From Gymnorhina tibicen (Eukaryota; Chordata; Aves; Passeriformes; Artamidae), in assembly GCA_013399875.1 (NCBI GenBank), contig VXAZ01006320.1, positions 647,148 through 711,147 on the forward strand: a stretch of DNA of 64,000 nt, given 5' to 3'. This document shows, in pieces, positions 1 to 14,900 of this stretch. Position 1 is the stretch's first letter, and each line of letters begins with the position of its first letter. The notes under the pieces are model-generated. The model did not search any database. It had not been told where the DNA came from and saw only the letters and a program-made list of their open reading frames with translations. The translations under genes and the position numbers were made by a program.

Positions 1-280
1 ATCTTCAGCTTCCTGAAGTATATCAAAATAAGTCTGTTCTGAAAGTTATTGATTAATGAAGTAGTAGTATAGATAGCAAAGCTGGTCCTACGCCACATAC
101 TATGATATCTATTTAAAAGTAAAGTCCAGTCTACCAGGAAGAAATTATATAATAAAATGGGGATTTTGGAAGAGGTTTGGTTTGATTCAGGCAACTATTC
201 ACAAGTGCAGATGCACTTTGCACCTGCAGATGTTAACTGCTTGTTCTTGAAATTTCTACCTCGTGGTGTTGAAGTTCCAC
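1..280. other. Intergenic sequence
   Basis: AT-rich sequence left of the first CR1 copy. I see no gene or repeat in it. Confidence 0.6.
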
Positions 281-392
281 ATAGAATCATAGAATAGTTT
301 AGATTGGAAAAGACCTCCTCGATCAAGTCCAGACAGTTCCCTAGCACTGCTGAGTCCACCTCTAAACCATGTCCCTGAGTGCCTCATCTACA
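281..392 (-). repeat. CR1 LINE 3' end
   Basis: atagaatcatagaatagttt marks the CR1 3' terminal octamer repeat in reverse complement. It is followed by attggaaaagacctcctcga, tcaagtcc, gagtccacctctaaaccatg and tccctgagtgcctcatctaca, all in the order of a minus-strand CR1 tail. It is a typical 5'-truncated copy of about 110 bp. Confidence 0.93.
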
Positions 393-3300
393 TCAGCATT
401 ACATTGTTGCACACAGCTCTTTGCTTGTTCACAGGCATCTTTTTACCTTTATACTTCCCAGCTTCTCATGTTCAAAAGCATATCACTGCATCACATATTA
501 CAAAGTGGAGAACAACACACTGAAGTATGAAACTCAGCCTCTAGAGACATCCCGTACACCACGGGGAGCATTTTCCAAAGATAATGGAGACTGGTTTGGG
601 AAGGATGTGTAGCAGGGGAACTTTTTTGGAAGCAGGCAGTTTTAGGGAGAGAGGAACACAGGACAGAAAAATAGAATCAAGGATCAGAGCCAACTAACAT
701 GAAAGGGGATTTAAGGCCAGGATGCCTGAAAGGAAAATTCTTATGTTTACTGAGAATAAATTATTGTTAATATTTTTAAGATCCGTTTTGCATAGTGTTA
801 GCGTAATGGAAGCAGTCCCTGAAACTGAGCTTTCTGTATATGGATTTCTAACAGCTGACAGGAGCTTAAAATATCTTTTTATGTAGGAGCAGTTCAACTT
901 CTCCCCAATATGTTCTGTGCTTTCCTTCCTTCTACTTCACTGGGAAATCACTCATCTTCTTTGAGGACAGTCCACCTCTGCCTCCTGCTGCCTTGTGTCC
1001 TGCACCTCCAATCAAAGTCCTCTGGAACATCACCATTGGTGTCACCAGGAGATGGCTAGGACAATAAATTCAGGCATGGGGTGAAAGAAGTATTTGTAGT
1101 GGGAACTAGTCAACTATCAAGAAACCAAGAGCCTATTTTCATGGTAAAATGAATTCTTGTTTCCTTAGAGATGAAAAATGAGGAGGAGTCAGATGAAGGA
1201 AATCTCGGTGATTAGAAAGTGGATTGCATTAGCAATTTTTTTATGTATTCAGTGAGATTTCAGTAACTGTTTACATTCATAATGAAGACATGAAATTGAA
1301 GATATGAAACGGAAGGCTTGGCTGCTGTAAAATTGGTTTGAGGTATGCATACAGGAAATGTATACAGAAGAAAAAAATCCTATTGAATTTTATTCCTTTC
1401 CTCTGACTATAAAAACATAGGAGAATGTGTTACTATTAATTGTGCATATAAAGCAGGCTGTAAATTTCTTTCCAAAAAGTCTGTGAAAAAACTGTGGGTG
1501 GAGGTGGTGGTGCTGCAATGACAAAAAGGTTCATTTTTACTCCTGTTAATGCAGTAAGTCATCACAAAAGCTGCTGCAGTAAAAACCAGTTAAAGAACCA
1601 AAAGAATGGGAAAAGCTTAACTATACATAGCACTGCAGTCCCCTTGCATTTATCCTGAAGGAAGAAATAATCTATCAGATTAGAAAGCCTTCAATAAATT
1701 GAATTGTATACAGGAAATTGTCACTCTGTTTTATATATTGTTGCTTATCTCTGTTATTGTCAATTTGACTGTATCACATACAGATTCCTGCCCTCACCAC
1801 ACAAGAAAATCATGGAATCTAGCCAGAGGAACGGATTCAACATAAACAACCCAACAAATTAATAAAAAAAGCAAAGCAGTAACAGGTCCTCTGCATTAAT
1901 TATACTTCTCCTCATGTATCTCCTACTCCCCGAATTCTATATGTTGCCATCACCTGGTATTAATTGCAAACCGGATCATCAATCTCATATACTACTGGTC
2001 ATATTATCAGCATCTAGAAAGCAAACAGCTCTGCATCTAACTGCTAGATACACATTCACTTGGCAATAAGCTTGAATAAATCAAGACATTGTCTTCTCCA
2101 AACAGTTTGTTACTGTCTTTTTGGTGGAGATTATGACCTGTACACTTGAACCTTGCAAAGCAAAATATATGAATACTTTTCACATGCTTCAGTGTGAAGC
2201 CAGCTCATTAGCTTAAAGAGGTGGTGGTGTTTTGAGGCAATTTAGCTGACTTATGAATATCCACACGTGAAATGTGAAAAGGTGTTTTTGTGTTACTAGA
2301 AATAGGGAGATATTAAAATACTTTAAAATTATTAACATTTTTTAATATTAGGACTTGTATTTTGGCAGGTTATTATAAATTAGGCTATTGGTCTTGATTT
2401 TCTATCCTTATCTTCAGTAAACCTTTTTTCTATACATTTTGTTCCTGATTACCGCTATGGTAGGAAAGCAAGAACTCTAGGAAAAAAGCCAGTGATGAAG
2501 AAAGTAATTTTCTTAAATAATGGCTTGTACTGTGGTAGCACTTAGAGACTCCTGTGAGGTCTTCATTTTGCTATGAGCCATGATTTAAAAATCAGTCTTT
2601 GAAAAGCATAATTTTGTTTTGTGAGAAGGCAACAGGCAAATCGTGAGCAGCGGAAGGGAGCAAGTGACACGATTTTGATTAGATTCATGAGCAGCAGAAT
2701 TGTCTGTGGCTGCCTGAACAGTTCTTGCCTGAGTTGCAGCTTACTGGTGAGTACCTAATTTCATTTCTAGAAACAAGAACAGTACAAACAAGAATACTTC
2801 TTTTTCAGTCAGATTTTCCCTGCTGACAAAATGGTGGAAAACTAGCATTGCTCTCATTTAAAGTCATTCCAGCTTTGCAAACGCAGCCCCCAACGCCACT
2901 CTTTCTTGTGCAGCCTAGTAAGTGCCGTGTGTATTTCCTTATGAACGTGATCTCAGAACCTCATCTATATCCCTTAAGAACAGAGAAAAGGTATAGTTCA
3001 ATTTTTAATAAGCAGCAGCCACCTGAAATTGGTGCAAGCTGCTTAGCTCCAGATAAACCTACAGCAGTTAAACCACAGTTAAAACCTCAAAGAGAGAATG
3101 GCTGAGAATCAGAGGTGCATCCAAAAAACCTTCAGATTTAATTGACTCTCCTGATACACTGTAAGCAAGGTATGACTACAGTCATAGGAAACTTAGGTAA
3201 CCTTTACTTTGTTTTCTAGATCTTTCTGTTCTTTGAAAACACAATTAATTTTGTTGCTCGCATTTCCCATGCTGGAGGTTTGCTACCTGCGGTGCATTGC

Positions 3301-6300
3301 AGTAAAATTCAAGGCTGGCCTCTTTAACAAAACAAAAAATGGGTTATAAATGAAACCGTCATATTTCCCAGGGGTAACTTTTGAAACAGATCTAGCAGCT
3401 TACTTTTGCCTTTCTCTGGCACCAGCTGCCACCAGAAAGTCTCCAGAACACAAGAGACTTGCCCTGCCTTAAATTAGCCATAGCAGAGCACTTGAATTTT
3501 ACTTCCTTTTAAACTGCCCTGCCCTTCAAGAAAACCCACCATGAGCACTGGAGATGGCCCCCAGACTTGATACAGAGATGGCATGTTTTGATCGGTTGTG
3601 ACTAAAGTGGAGACTTCTCTATTTTTTCCCCCAGCATCTTCAGTGACTGCTCTGTGAAAACAGCCCTGAGTTTGCCAGTAGGCATCTCTTTGAAGGGAGG
3701 AATAGCCCTAGAGCATGGGCCTTGGAATAGAGCTGCACTAAGAAGTCATTCCTTCAGCTGCATTTAGAGATGCAATCTTTTTCATGTACCAGTACACTAA
3801 AGAAGTAATTCTGTGCTTGAATATCAGATTTTTACCCACTGCAAGTTGGGGCAAGGCAGACCTGCAGCCTTTCCTGTAATATTCTGCTCAGACTCAGCAC
3901 AGATGAATTATGGTAGTTCAGACAACTGGCCTTGTCTCCAAGCCTTCTCTGAGAACAGACAAGTTTAAAGCTAAAAGTGTTGCTTTCTTCAAGGTGGGCA
4001 GTGACTGTAAGATTTTTTTCATCTCCAAACTGTCCAGAGCAACTTGACTTTTCTCTGACTTAAACCAGATTCAGCTACTGAAACTTGTAGTCTAAATAAA
4101 CCCACTGTCCTACCATTCTCCTTGGCCTAGTTATACTCTGGAGGTTTTTTCTTCTTTTAAAAGTTGTCATGGATTTTTTAAAAAATTTGGCTTTATTGGA
4201 ACATCAGTGAGATTTGAGTATGCAATTTTCTCTTAATTACTTTTCCCAGCCCATGAGACATGAAGGATGCTTGAAGATGACAAGCTCCAAATTCATTTAC
4301 CCTTGTCTAAGATGCACCAAAGCTTCTCACAGCCTTAGGAGCAAGAAAAAACAACTGTGAGACACTCAGGCCCTAACCAGAAGGCTATACCGCAGCAGTG
4401 CAGCAATAAGAGAACTGCATAAAGCAAAATTATACTGCTTTTAGCTTTCCTATGTCTCCGTGCTGGCACCCAGCCCATTTCTAAGCTTGGTCACAATCAT
4501 TTCTATGAGTTCGTTTTCCTTGATGTCAGAGTAGCAGCTGAGCAATTAATTCTTTTTTATTTCATTTTGAAAATGAAAAAAAGGTGAGTAGCAAACTCTT
4601 CAACTACATTATAGGCAGTTTTTGCAAGCAAAGTAGTCAGATCTGTTTCTGTTTAGATAAAACAGAATCTATTTCTTCTGAGGTAAAGAAAACAAAAAAT
4701 AAGTGATTTCTAAACATTAATTCCCTGACAGTGTAAGTGCAGTGAGCTGCTCTGCAACTTGTACTGTGAAGCATTTAAAATAATTTCCAGATACCTTTGA
4801 GAGACAGAACTGAAAATAACTGTCTAAACAGCCAAATGCTTCCATCCTCAGTGTTGGGACTAAAGATGCATTTTCAGATCACATCCACAGCACTGTGCTT
4901 CTCTGAGAAAGACTCTCCTCAGTTACACCTTTTGGTTTATAATATAAAAAAGAAGGGCTAAATTGACTGTTGAGCAATACTTCACAGCTAAAGACAGAAC
5001 CAAGCCTTCCTTTAGTTTTAACAGGTCTGTTAAATGCAGAGATCTGGTCTGCAGAGAGCATTTGTTCAGCCTGCTGACTTCCTGTGGGTGTTTGGGGATC
5101 TGCAGCAGGGTGCAATGCAGGGTGCCCTCAGCTGTTCACCCAGCCCAGCACTGCACTGCGCAGACGAGGATGCAGAAGCAGCAGTGCCACATCCACAGAC
5201 AGCTGTCTCAGGGCTAAAGAGCCCTGCTCTTTCCATGCAACCTCCTGTGCACAGCTCTGTCTCTTCTGGCTGCGAGCCAGGCATGAGGAAGCAATTACAA
5301 CAGCGCATAAAATCCAAATGTGAGCTTTGTCTCTCTAATCTCTGTCCTTGCTCACTGAATTCTTGCTACACAAATGGCTGGCCACTGGAACAGACCTGGC
5401 TCCTAAAATATATTCGACATCATGGATCATGGCAAGTCACCACTAGCTAAGGATCTTGCAGTCACAGAAAGATCATTGAACATGGATAAATCCTGTTCTC
5501 TCTTTTTTTCACCCCCAGTGAAAAAGGGCTGGTATCAGGGTTGCATGAACAATTTCCCCCAGCTGTTTCTGCATGCAGACCACAAGTACTTTCCTTTGTC
5601 TGATCCAAACCAAGTTTTTTCAATTACAAAAAATTTTCAAAGTTCAATTCAAACCAAAATATTTTTTTCCTCATTCTAGGCATCCTTAACCAAAAATTAA
5701 GCAAAGGAAGGGAATGACTATGAACCTTAACAAACGTGTTCACCTAAGCGCTCACAACTACAACACAGTTCACGACATAACTACAGTTATCCCACCTCCC
5801 AGGTTAGTGCCAGGCAATTCAGCCCCAGTTTTTGGCTCAGTGAATATTTCAGTTGTCCCATGCAAAGTAGAAAAGTCAAAACAGGAAGTTGCTGAAGCGT
5901 ATTTGTGTGCTAGGCTCATAGAGCCTCTCCCTCACATCTAGGATTCCCTTGTGGGTCTGGTAGATCTCCTTGGGTAAGAAAATGATTCTTTTTTTTTTTT
6001 TGGATGATCCTGGGTGAAAATGGAAAACTCTTAATTCCTTCAAATTCCCTGCCCAGCAAATTCAATGTTAACTCCCAAGTTGTTTTGGAAAGATAAAATG
6101 AATTTCTGAACAAAAAGTCAGCAAACCTTTATCTCTGTACTCACTGACAAGATGTCACCGAAGAGGAAAAGCACCCAGGAACTAACATTTGTAGCGTATA
6201 CTGTCAGTAAGATTAATTTCATTACCTGTGGGAAAAACAGTAATTTATGCCAGCAGGCATCCAGCTTTGTGTTCAAATAGTAAGACTGTTGTGAGGAGTA

Positions 6301-9300
6301 ATTTTTATTCCTGGTCATGGATAAGTAAGTTGTGGCAGGCTTCTCCTGTCCATCACAATACCATCTACATCTCGTGGTTGGTTTCAGCTATTGCTCCTCT
6401 CTCAGGTCAGAGTGTATTACCCTTTCTTACCCCTGTAGATCATGGACACTGACTTCTGCTTTATTTGAACACGTGGGTGTTCATTTTTTCTTAGCACCTG
6501 TGATGTACACAACGCCAACCTCCAATGTTAACCACACTGTTATGAAGACTGTGCTTCTGTTCAGCTCAAAAAGGTGTGAACAACTGATTTGACACTTATT
6601 ACATCAGAACTGGAGCTTCTTTATCAGAGTTTCTAACCCCTTGGCTACTAGAAAGCTTTGTATGGTCAGGTGGCTGATTCGGGCGGGTAATTTGGGCAGA
6701 AAGCTACTTAGTGAAGCAGTCCAGGGAGTCTTGCCTTCCACCCTTGTCTGTCAATAAAGACAAATTGGCAATGACTTCTACCTTTTTGTTGACACATTAT
6801 GTATCACTGAAGAACTTCACTATATTACAGTGCGGAGGGTTTGCGTTTTTGTTTGTTCAGCCCAAGGCAGGCAACTCTGGACACTTCAGAAGCTGCCAGG
6901 AGACTTTGCTGAAGCCTCATAGCACCTGCAACAGCTACAAGGGCTGTCTGAGCATGGGGCCTGCCTCTGGGGCCCGCGTGGGAGCAGCACTCAAGCGGGA
7001 GGTGATGGCAACCTAGCAGTTCGAGGGAAGGAGGCAACACTGGGAGGTCTTTGCCCAGAGAAGGGAGGGCCCTGCGTGGGCAAGATGGCAGAGTGTTATT
7101 TACAACACTTTCACACTCCTGGCTTGTGATAGACAAACAAACCTGTGCTTCTCACAAGTGGGGAGCATGTGAATGTATTTGAAAAGAGCATCTGAGGCTT
7201 CACGTGCAGCGAGAGGCTGAGAGCAGCTGCCCCAAAGCCTGCTGCGAGCACTCGGTAAGGCTCTGAAACCCTTCTGGTCACAGAGCAGCAGGTCTTACCC
7301 AGCTCCTCCTGAGGCCTCTGGCTTAAGGGAAGACCTTTTCTACTGAGAGAGACAAAAGATGCTTTTTCAGTGGGAGCTCCTGCATCCCTTTGAAACAACT
7401 TCATATTCTTCCTGTTATTTGCTTCCTGTTCCAAGAAGAGGATATTGCTTGAATATCTTCAAGCAATTAGATTTTTTTTTTCCTGATACCACAAAATACA
7501 CCTCTCTCCTGCCTGGTTGTATACCCCGCATTCTGTTAAAAAGGATATATGCCCGCTGCTATAAACACTTTTATTTTGCTTTGCTTTTACTGCCTGTAAT
7601 TGTTTTCCAGTGTCCCAGTTTGCTGGCTGGTGGTCCTGCCTTTAACTGAAACTGAACACACTTCATTCTGATGGCCCACTAATCTTCCACTGCAGCACTG
7701 TCCACCGAGTCCCAAAGAGATAATAACACTACTTGTGTTCTTCGTTTATGCTGAGTACACTTTGCCAAAATTAAATTCCTGCCAAACAACAGAATCTGTA
7801 AGAACTGCAGCCGTTCTTCTAAAGACAAGGGATTGTCTTGGCTTTTTTGTTTGTTTGTTTTTCACAACATAAAATAGCTTTACATGCGGAGGGTTTTTTT
7901 GTGTGGAGGCTGCCTTTTCCATTTTCTCAAATATCTTTTCTTACAGCACTTTGAACTTTCTTGAAAGAATGCCCAACCTTTTCTTAGCAATGAGACACTA
8001 ACTTTATGACTACCTGCTGCACACAAAAACCGTAGCAGAGCAGTTTTTGCTGTACCGACGTATGTTTGAACCTGTCTAGGTCTCCCTCTCAAACCAATAA
8101 AATCAGTATCTCAAGGACACGATCCATGGGCTACCAAACTTCTTCTCTTTCTAACCATTAGTTTTGGTTCTCTGGTGTCTGGCTTTTTCTTGGCCCTGAA
8201 ACTTTACTACTGCCTGATTTTTCATGAAGGACATCAAGAAGTAGGCAAAAATGTGGATTGCCTCCTCAAACCATTCGCAACCCCCTCAGATCTCCCTTAG
8301 ATCTCCCAGACTTCCCATCTTTGTACAAATGTAATACCTTTCAAATTTCTGGTACATGGTTTCATAACTGAGTTTTACTGTTTGAGTTGAAATTGTTTAA
8401 TAGATCTAGTGCTTCAAACCCAGCTATTGTCAGAAAATAAAGATCTATTCTGATTGCCTTCCATTTCTGGCATAATTCCGTGCAGCAACAAAGTTCTGTT
8501 TAAATTCTTTCCAACTGTCTTCCATAATTCTAGGAAAAAAAAGAATAATTGTCTCAGATGAGACGTGCCATTTTTCCATGGTGGGATATTTTAAAATTTC
8601 ACTTCACTCCTAGTACTATTGTCACTCTGCTGTCATTTAACGTCTAATACAGGTCTGCTTCATTGAGTCTCTGATGAGAATTGCATACCCTGCACTGCTG
8701 CACAAGAAAAGTGACCTAATTGTTTCAGGTGGCTGGGCCAAATCTTCTTAACTCACCAAAAAAAATCAGGGCTAGGAGGCAGCAGAAAGAACGGCAGAAT
8801 ACTCTGCCATTCCCCCTCTGCTGTCCACATTTTGAGTCACCCAAAACAAATGCACCCAGCCCTCATACTTGAAGCTTTGTGCACTGATTAAAACACATCT
8901 TTTGTTCTTTTTGAGAAGATTTGCAGAAAAACAAAGTGAGTGGTAGTTAAACTCCTCCAAGCGCCCCTTCCCCCTGTAATCTCCTGCCATGGAAGCTTAA
9001 AATTAGATGCCTAAGTATTTATACAAAAGCAGGAATAAATGGACCATGACTCTTCAAGAGTGGTTGGCAGTCATCAGTTCACCCTGGTGCAGCGTGAATG
9101 CCGTGGTCGGCTCTGCAGTGCAGGTCTCAGGCTGTGTCCCAGTGCTGAGGACGGTGCAACCTGTAGTGTCCTGCACAATCTCATCCCTTGGATGTTGAGA
9201 TCACAGCACACCCTGGCTCCTTCCTGCCTGGGCATATCAAAAGGACTGCACACACTTGTTCTCATCTAAACGCGCATCTAGGGCAGGGGTCTGGGCACAC

Positions 9301-11888
9301 AAAGCAGGGCAAACTATGCTGTGGAGCCCACCTGCCTCAGCGTTGACAGAAATGCTGAGTTCAAGAACTGCCAGCACTCTTGAAAGCCACAGAGTCTCTT
9401 GAAAATCCACAGAAGAATTTAGCAACTTCCAAGTGGCTAGCATTTAATCTTTAATAACCTTGATATTTTCCCAGTAGGCCTGCTCCCCTGCTTGCAGAAG
9501 GTGACAGCTGCCACCTGCCTTTAAGGACAAAGTTCAGGACAGTCCTCCACAGAAGCTGTAGCCAGCCCTTCACACAGTCTATTTTTTTCTTCAGGAAGTT
9601 TATAGAGCTTCACAGAATTGCAGAAGCTAGGCTGATAGCGCATTTACCTGCTTAACTGTCTCTGCTGTTCTCCAGTATCACAGGAAATGAGTGTTTGGGG
9701 GGAGGGAGAAGAAGCAAGATGGAGGAGGATAAAGGATGGAGACAAATTAAATGAAGGTGAATCAGATATCACCTGATTTCCTGATATCAGATATTCTTTA
9801 GGAAAGTTTTGGGTGGGTAGGCCTGTAGAAACACTACAAAGTACTAGTATAAGAACTAGAGTCCAGTGAAGAATGAGAGCCCCAGAAACCACAAGAGAGG
9901 AAAAGGATCAGCACCTATGACATTTCTCAGACAGATCTCCACTTTAAAGAGGTTATATTCATCCACTTCACACCAGGTTCACCCCATGTAAGAAAGCCAG
10001 AAGGCATCAGCTGGCATATATGTATTGTTACCTAACTGGAAGACCTTCAGATGTGTTTTCTGCTGCAGCTGGAGCATGCAGATCCAGAGTGAAAATATCT
10101 ACCCAAATTTAAGATGCTTAAAGCTTTTTCAAAATGTGTAGATTTGTACAGTTATTTCATGTCTTTCCATTACTGGGGGGATATTACTGCCTCATCTTTG
10201 TGTAAGAGGTGGAAGATAGAGAAAAGAGAGAATTAAAACCCTGTCTCAAATGAGATGTCTGGGAGGACATTTGCAGTTACTGTTAAAGGACACAACATAT
10301 CTACCTTTAAATCAGTTCATTAAGCAATTCAAATTCTCTACTGTATCAACTGTTTAGTACTACAAGCAATTACTACACTGGCCTTTCTATTATCTCTGAG
10401 CTCTATTTCAGCAATTATTGAATGCAAGATTTTCTTCACTTGCACATTCTCAAATCAAGAGATACACTTAATTTTTTTTTTTTTTTAAACCCTAGTCATC
10501 CTTGCTGGCTCTGTTTTGTAATCTTTAATGGGATATGGCATATCAGGCTACTGGAGAAATTGCTTACAGAGACAATCTCTGAGAAAATCTAGCTTTCTGA
10601 AAGCGAGCTCCAGTTAGCAGTGCATGAAGAACAACACGGTGTGTGCCTATAATGAAAGTAAATCAGCAATCAAGAGGAAACAGCAGTTCAGGTTTGTCCA
10701 AACCGCAGGTGCAGGGACTCACATGGCATCAGCTTGTAGAGCCCAGAATTACATTGCAGATATTAGAAGAAACTCCACAGGATCACTTGTCATCTCCTGC
10801 ATGACAAATTGAGCTGTCTGCCCATACAGGACTCTTTCTCATCATTCTGAAGAGGCCTGGATTTGAATATAAGCTTTAAGTCACATGTAAATTTGTGCTT
10901 GGTACTTCCGTAGCCAGAGTACTCCATGAACGCCACCAAACTGTGCCACAGAAGATGCAGCTTTGCTATTGCAGTGGTGCACAAAGTGACATGGAATATT
11001 CTGGGTTTGGAGCAGCCAGTGGAAGGTCTAAGAAACTCCTTTCATTGAGGTCTTCTGCACATCAGTCATGACAAGCCTGTACCTTTTCCAATACCTGTGT
11101 TGTCTCAGTCAAGAAAAAGTGACTGAGAGAACCTAGTAAGGGAGAGGAGCCACATCAACAGACTTCTTACCATTTCAATGAAAGGACGAAAAATTATTAC
11201 CATATGCTATATGGCTTTTGGATTTCTGCAGATGGTACCTTCTGTTGCACAGTTGAAAAAAAATGCATTTTACTCAATTTTTACACAAGTCCTACAAAAG
11301 TTACACACATCCTTTGTATGCCAAGTAGGAGTAGGTATGTTTACTCCTCTTTTTAATTTACCATACTTGCCCTGCACACCTACCAGCTGCATATTGTGTT
11401 TTATTCTCTGTCATGGTGAGACAGCACAATGCTGTGGGGCAGCCTCTGGATTTATATACAGCTCTTTAGTCTTTTTATGCAAGCAGCTTCCAATGATTCT
11501 TACTCTGGGAGAGTTTTCTGTTCAGGCTGGAAATCTCTGCTACCTTTCCTTCTCCACATGGCTCTGAGTTTGCTAATGATCACATTTAAGACCGTTTGGT
11601 GCCAGCAGCTAACTTCCAGGGCTGCTCAGTGAGCATGCTGTATCAGTGTGGGATGAGTGGGTGGAATGTTTTCTACTGTTTTACTTTTCAGAGGAAAATA
11701 GAACTAATCTGGTGGTTTTAACAGTTGTGCTGTCACTGGTATGGACACAGTGATGATGAATAAATTGTTCAGTCTTGACAAGACCTTCATCAGTAACAGC
11801 AAGATTGCTCATTAGATTTCACAGCATACACACTTCAACTACAGTCCGTGCATCTGTGGTACTGTCAACTGATTAGGATATTTCTTAC
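393..11888. other. Intergenic sequence, no gene supported
   Basis: About 11.5 kb, AT-rich at first, with a higher G+C patch near 6850-7330. Homopolymer T-runs occur near 5990-6001 and 10472-10486. A frame open from 2827 to 3105 has coding-like composition at its end (see findings) but no recognised similarity. Other frames are short and overlapping. I see no clear repeat here. Confidence 0.6.
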
Positions 11889-11911
11889 ATATATACACAC
11901 ACACACACACA
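11889..11911. repeat. CA microsatellite
   Basis: atatat followed by about eight ca units. Confidence 0.9.
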
Positions 11912-14900
11912 TCTTCTTTGACTTCAAGCTTTGATGCTTGTGGCTTAGTTTATAAACAAACAGGAGCCCGAATCTTGACATTTTACTTCACTGCTAATGC
12001 ATAGTACTATGTACTCTCACTGGACCTTAGTGTGTTGATGGGAATTGCTCCATTAAGAAGCACTGTAGAATCATCAGAATAACTCTTTCGCAAGAGGCTG
12101 TGCTAAATCAATTTTACTGGTTGATTTTTAATTATTATTTCCAAACTGTGATGGATATTTGTTTTCATGCCAAATGTTTATGTAAATCACCTGTATTATG
12201 ATGCATTAAAGCATTCACAATTGGATAGTTGGAATTAGAAGGAGTTAGATAACTAACCAAAAGTTTCCATGCCACTCCACAGTGCATTACATTAATTAGC
12301 AAAAAAATATATTTTGCCTTTTCAGTAACAACAGGTCCCTTCACATATGCAAAGGCAGCCAAGTGTTCAGGGCTAACTGTGGGTGGACAAAGAAACGTGC
12401 CATTTTACAAATGCTTTCAGTGAGGGCCTTGGAATTACCTCCTCAAAAGACAGAACAAACATGTGAGGCATGAGATCTTCCTTAACACTGAAATATTTTC
12501 TCTTAAAAAAAGTTTCAAGGCTATTATCTAGAGGAGCAGCAGAACATATTTTCTTCAGGAGATAATAATAAAGCATATTCTGTGATCCTGTGGGTGCATA
12601 AAAATCTTACAATGAATGTTTTCACCAGGAAAAAACAGCTCTGAATGACTTTCACCTTCTCCTGGGATTCGGTTGACCTAATGTCTTTAAGCTAGTTACT
12701 AACACATGGCATAAATGCCACTAAATTTTATAAGAGAGTTACTTTTCCTGAAGTTTCTGGAGAGCTTCATTCTCTCTTTCTGATATAAAAAAGAATTGAA
12801 TCAGCTGTTATCCCTGTTGTCTAACCAGAACTAGCAGACCTGTTTGTTTCACAAGATCACAGGATGATGAATAATGAAGAGATGAGAGGCCTGCGTTCAG
12901 AAGCTGCAGATTAATTTGCAATAATTTGATCACTTTGGTTCATTTCCTAGAGCACTGATCATAAAACCCCACAGCAGTGACACCAGGCAAGTACTTATTT
13001 TTCTCACTCTGAAATACGCAAGGAAAATATTTTTCAGCAAATCAGGCACTGCATTGGAACACCACAATGGCAATACTGGTTCAACAGCTACTGAAAAATT
13101 ATTCATAAAGGGTTATTGTTATACAGATACTGGATTGCAGACCTGTGGAAAGCATCTATTCTGTTGATGAATTGGGTTAAAGTTTCACTTTTTTTTTGAG
13201 CAAATGCCATTGCAAGAAAGCTTTCTCATAGTTTTGCTGGTCAGGAACGACTAGCACCAAACAATCCTCTGATCCTATCAAAAATTATTCTCTGGGAACA
13301 TCTTAATCCACCGTGAATGGATAAAATTTTCCTTATCTTGACAGTGGCATACTGATACTGCATGATAAAAATCAACTTCAATAGTTACAAAGTATTTTTA
13401 AAAAGGGTTCAAATTATAAAAAACAAGGTGTTTTTCAGGAGCATTCTACCACTCTTGTTTCATAGTTGCATTTGATTTATTTCTTACCATTCTCCCTGAG
13501 CTAGTGAGAGTTAAATAAAATTGCTAAGAGATTCCTATCCTCTAAACTGTGTTTACAATTTTCCCATGACAAAGAAACCCTCACTGTCCTCCTGACATAA
13601 ATTTTGCACAGTTCTGTCCTGGCTCAAATGTAATGAAGCCATCAGGGTCTTCCTGACTGTAACTAAGTTACAAGAAGAAAAGTCTCCATTCTCTGTAAAC
13701 ACAGACCATTTAGCAGGAGAGTAAGACAGTCTAATCCATGGCAATTTAGTTATCTTAAATACAGCTGTTTTATCATATTTTTTTAAATTCAGTAATAAAA
13801 GAAAATCCCAGGGAATGCTAAATCATTCTCAACTTCATCAGAATTCACTAAAAAGAGCCTTTTTATCTGTACTGCCTTGTTTCAGAAAGAACCAAGAGTG
13901 CTGGCATGATAAACTACTATTGCCTTCACGTCACTCTGCACTTAATTTTTCCAAATTGATTTATCTTGAGAAACTGCAACAATTACCCGAACACAATGTT
14001 TCCTGTATTGTTATGGATTGCCAAAGCATGTTGGAGAGTGATGTGTCCCACTGCTGCACTATATTAATTTTTGTTTTTCTTTTACTTACCTCTTTCATCA
14101 ATATTACTACTTCTAGGTAACTTTTTGGCAACAGGGCTCTTTAGATTATACAGCAGTCTGAATACCTTTCAAGCCTTTCCAACCTTGTTGAACTGTACCA
14201 TAACTGACAAGACTTACATAATTTCATTTATTAGGCAAGGAGATGGCCTTCAAGTAATTTATCTAGCTAAGCTAGAAAATTCACTTTCCTAAATTTCTGA
14301 ACATAGAGAGGTTTATTGCAATATCCCTTTCTGATGTCAGTCAATAGTATTCATTCACCTCTCTCTTTTTAATAAAATTGCACAAAATTCTCTATTGGTA
14401 GCACTGGAGTTGGAATAAGGCAATAATATATGTGGAGCAATGATTCATTTTCATCTCATTCAGTGTATTTTACTTTCCCCCTATGGGGTCAGTGTCTCTC
14501 TGGCTGGAAGTCTGTCACGCAGTTTTATTCCACTCGCACATTTCACACCACGTAAACATCTAAGCGATCTTAACAGGCATCATTGGAGAAGACCAGGGAA
14601 GAGACTTGGGTCACTCACGAGGCCACCTGGGTTCGCTTAGTATTAAGGAACGAGTCCGTAACAGTCACTGTGAGTGTAGGGGGAAGGGAGTGACATCATT
14701 ATAATATAATACAGTACCATATGGTTTATCAGCAGGTCAGGCTTTATCCTCTGATCACCCCGCTCATGATTCAACAATGTTTTTTTTTTTAAATTTCAGA
14801 ACGATCCTATCAGTGAGGAAACAAGACTCTTCTGAGTTTAATATCCTAGAATGCAGAGCCCATTCTGAATGCATAGAATAAACATAAACTTAAGATTATA

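Noticed and set aside
9760..9795. Repeated atcagatat and gatatc palindromes
   Set aside because: The motifs are short and AT-rich, with no extended stem. This is within chance expectation.
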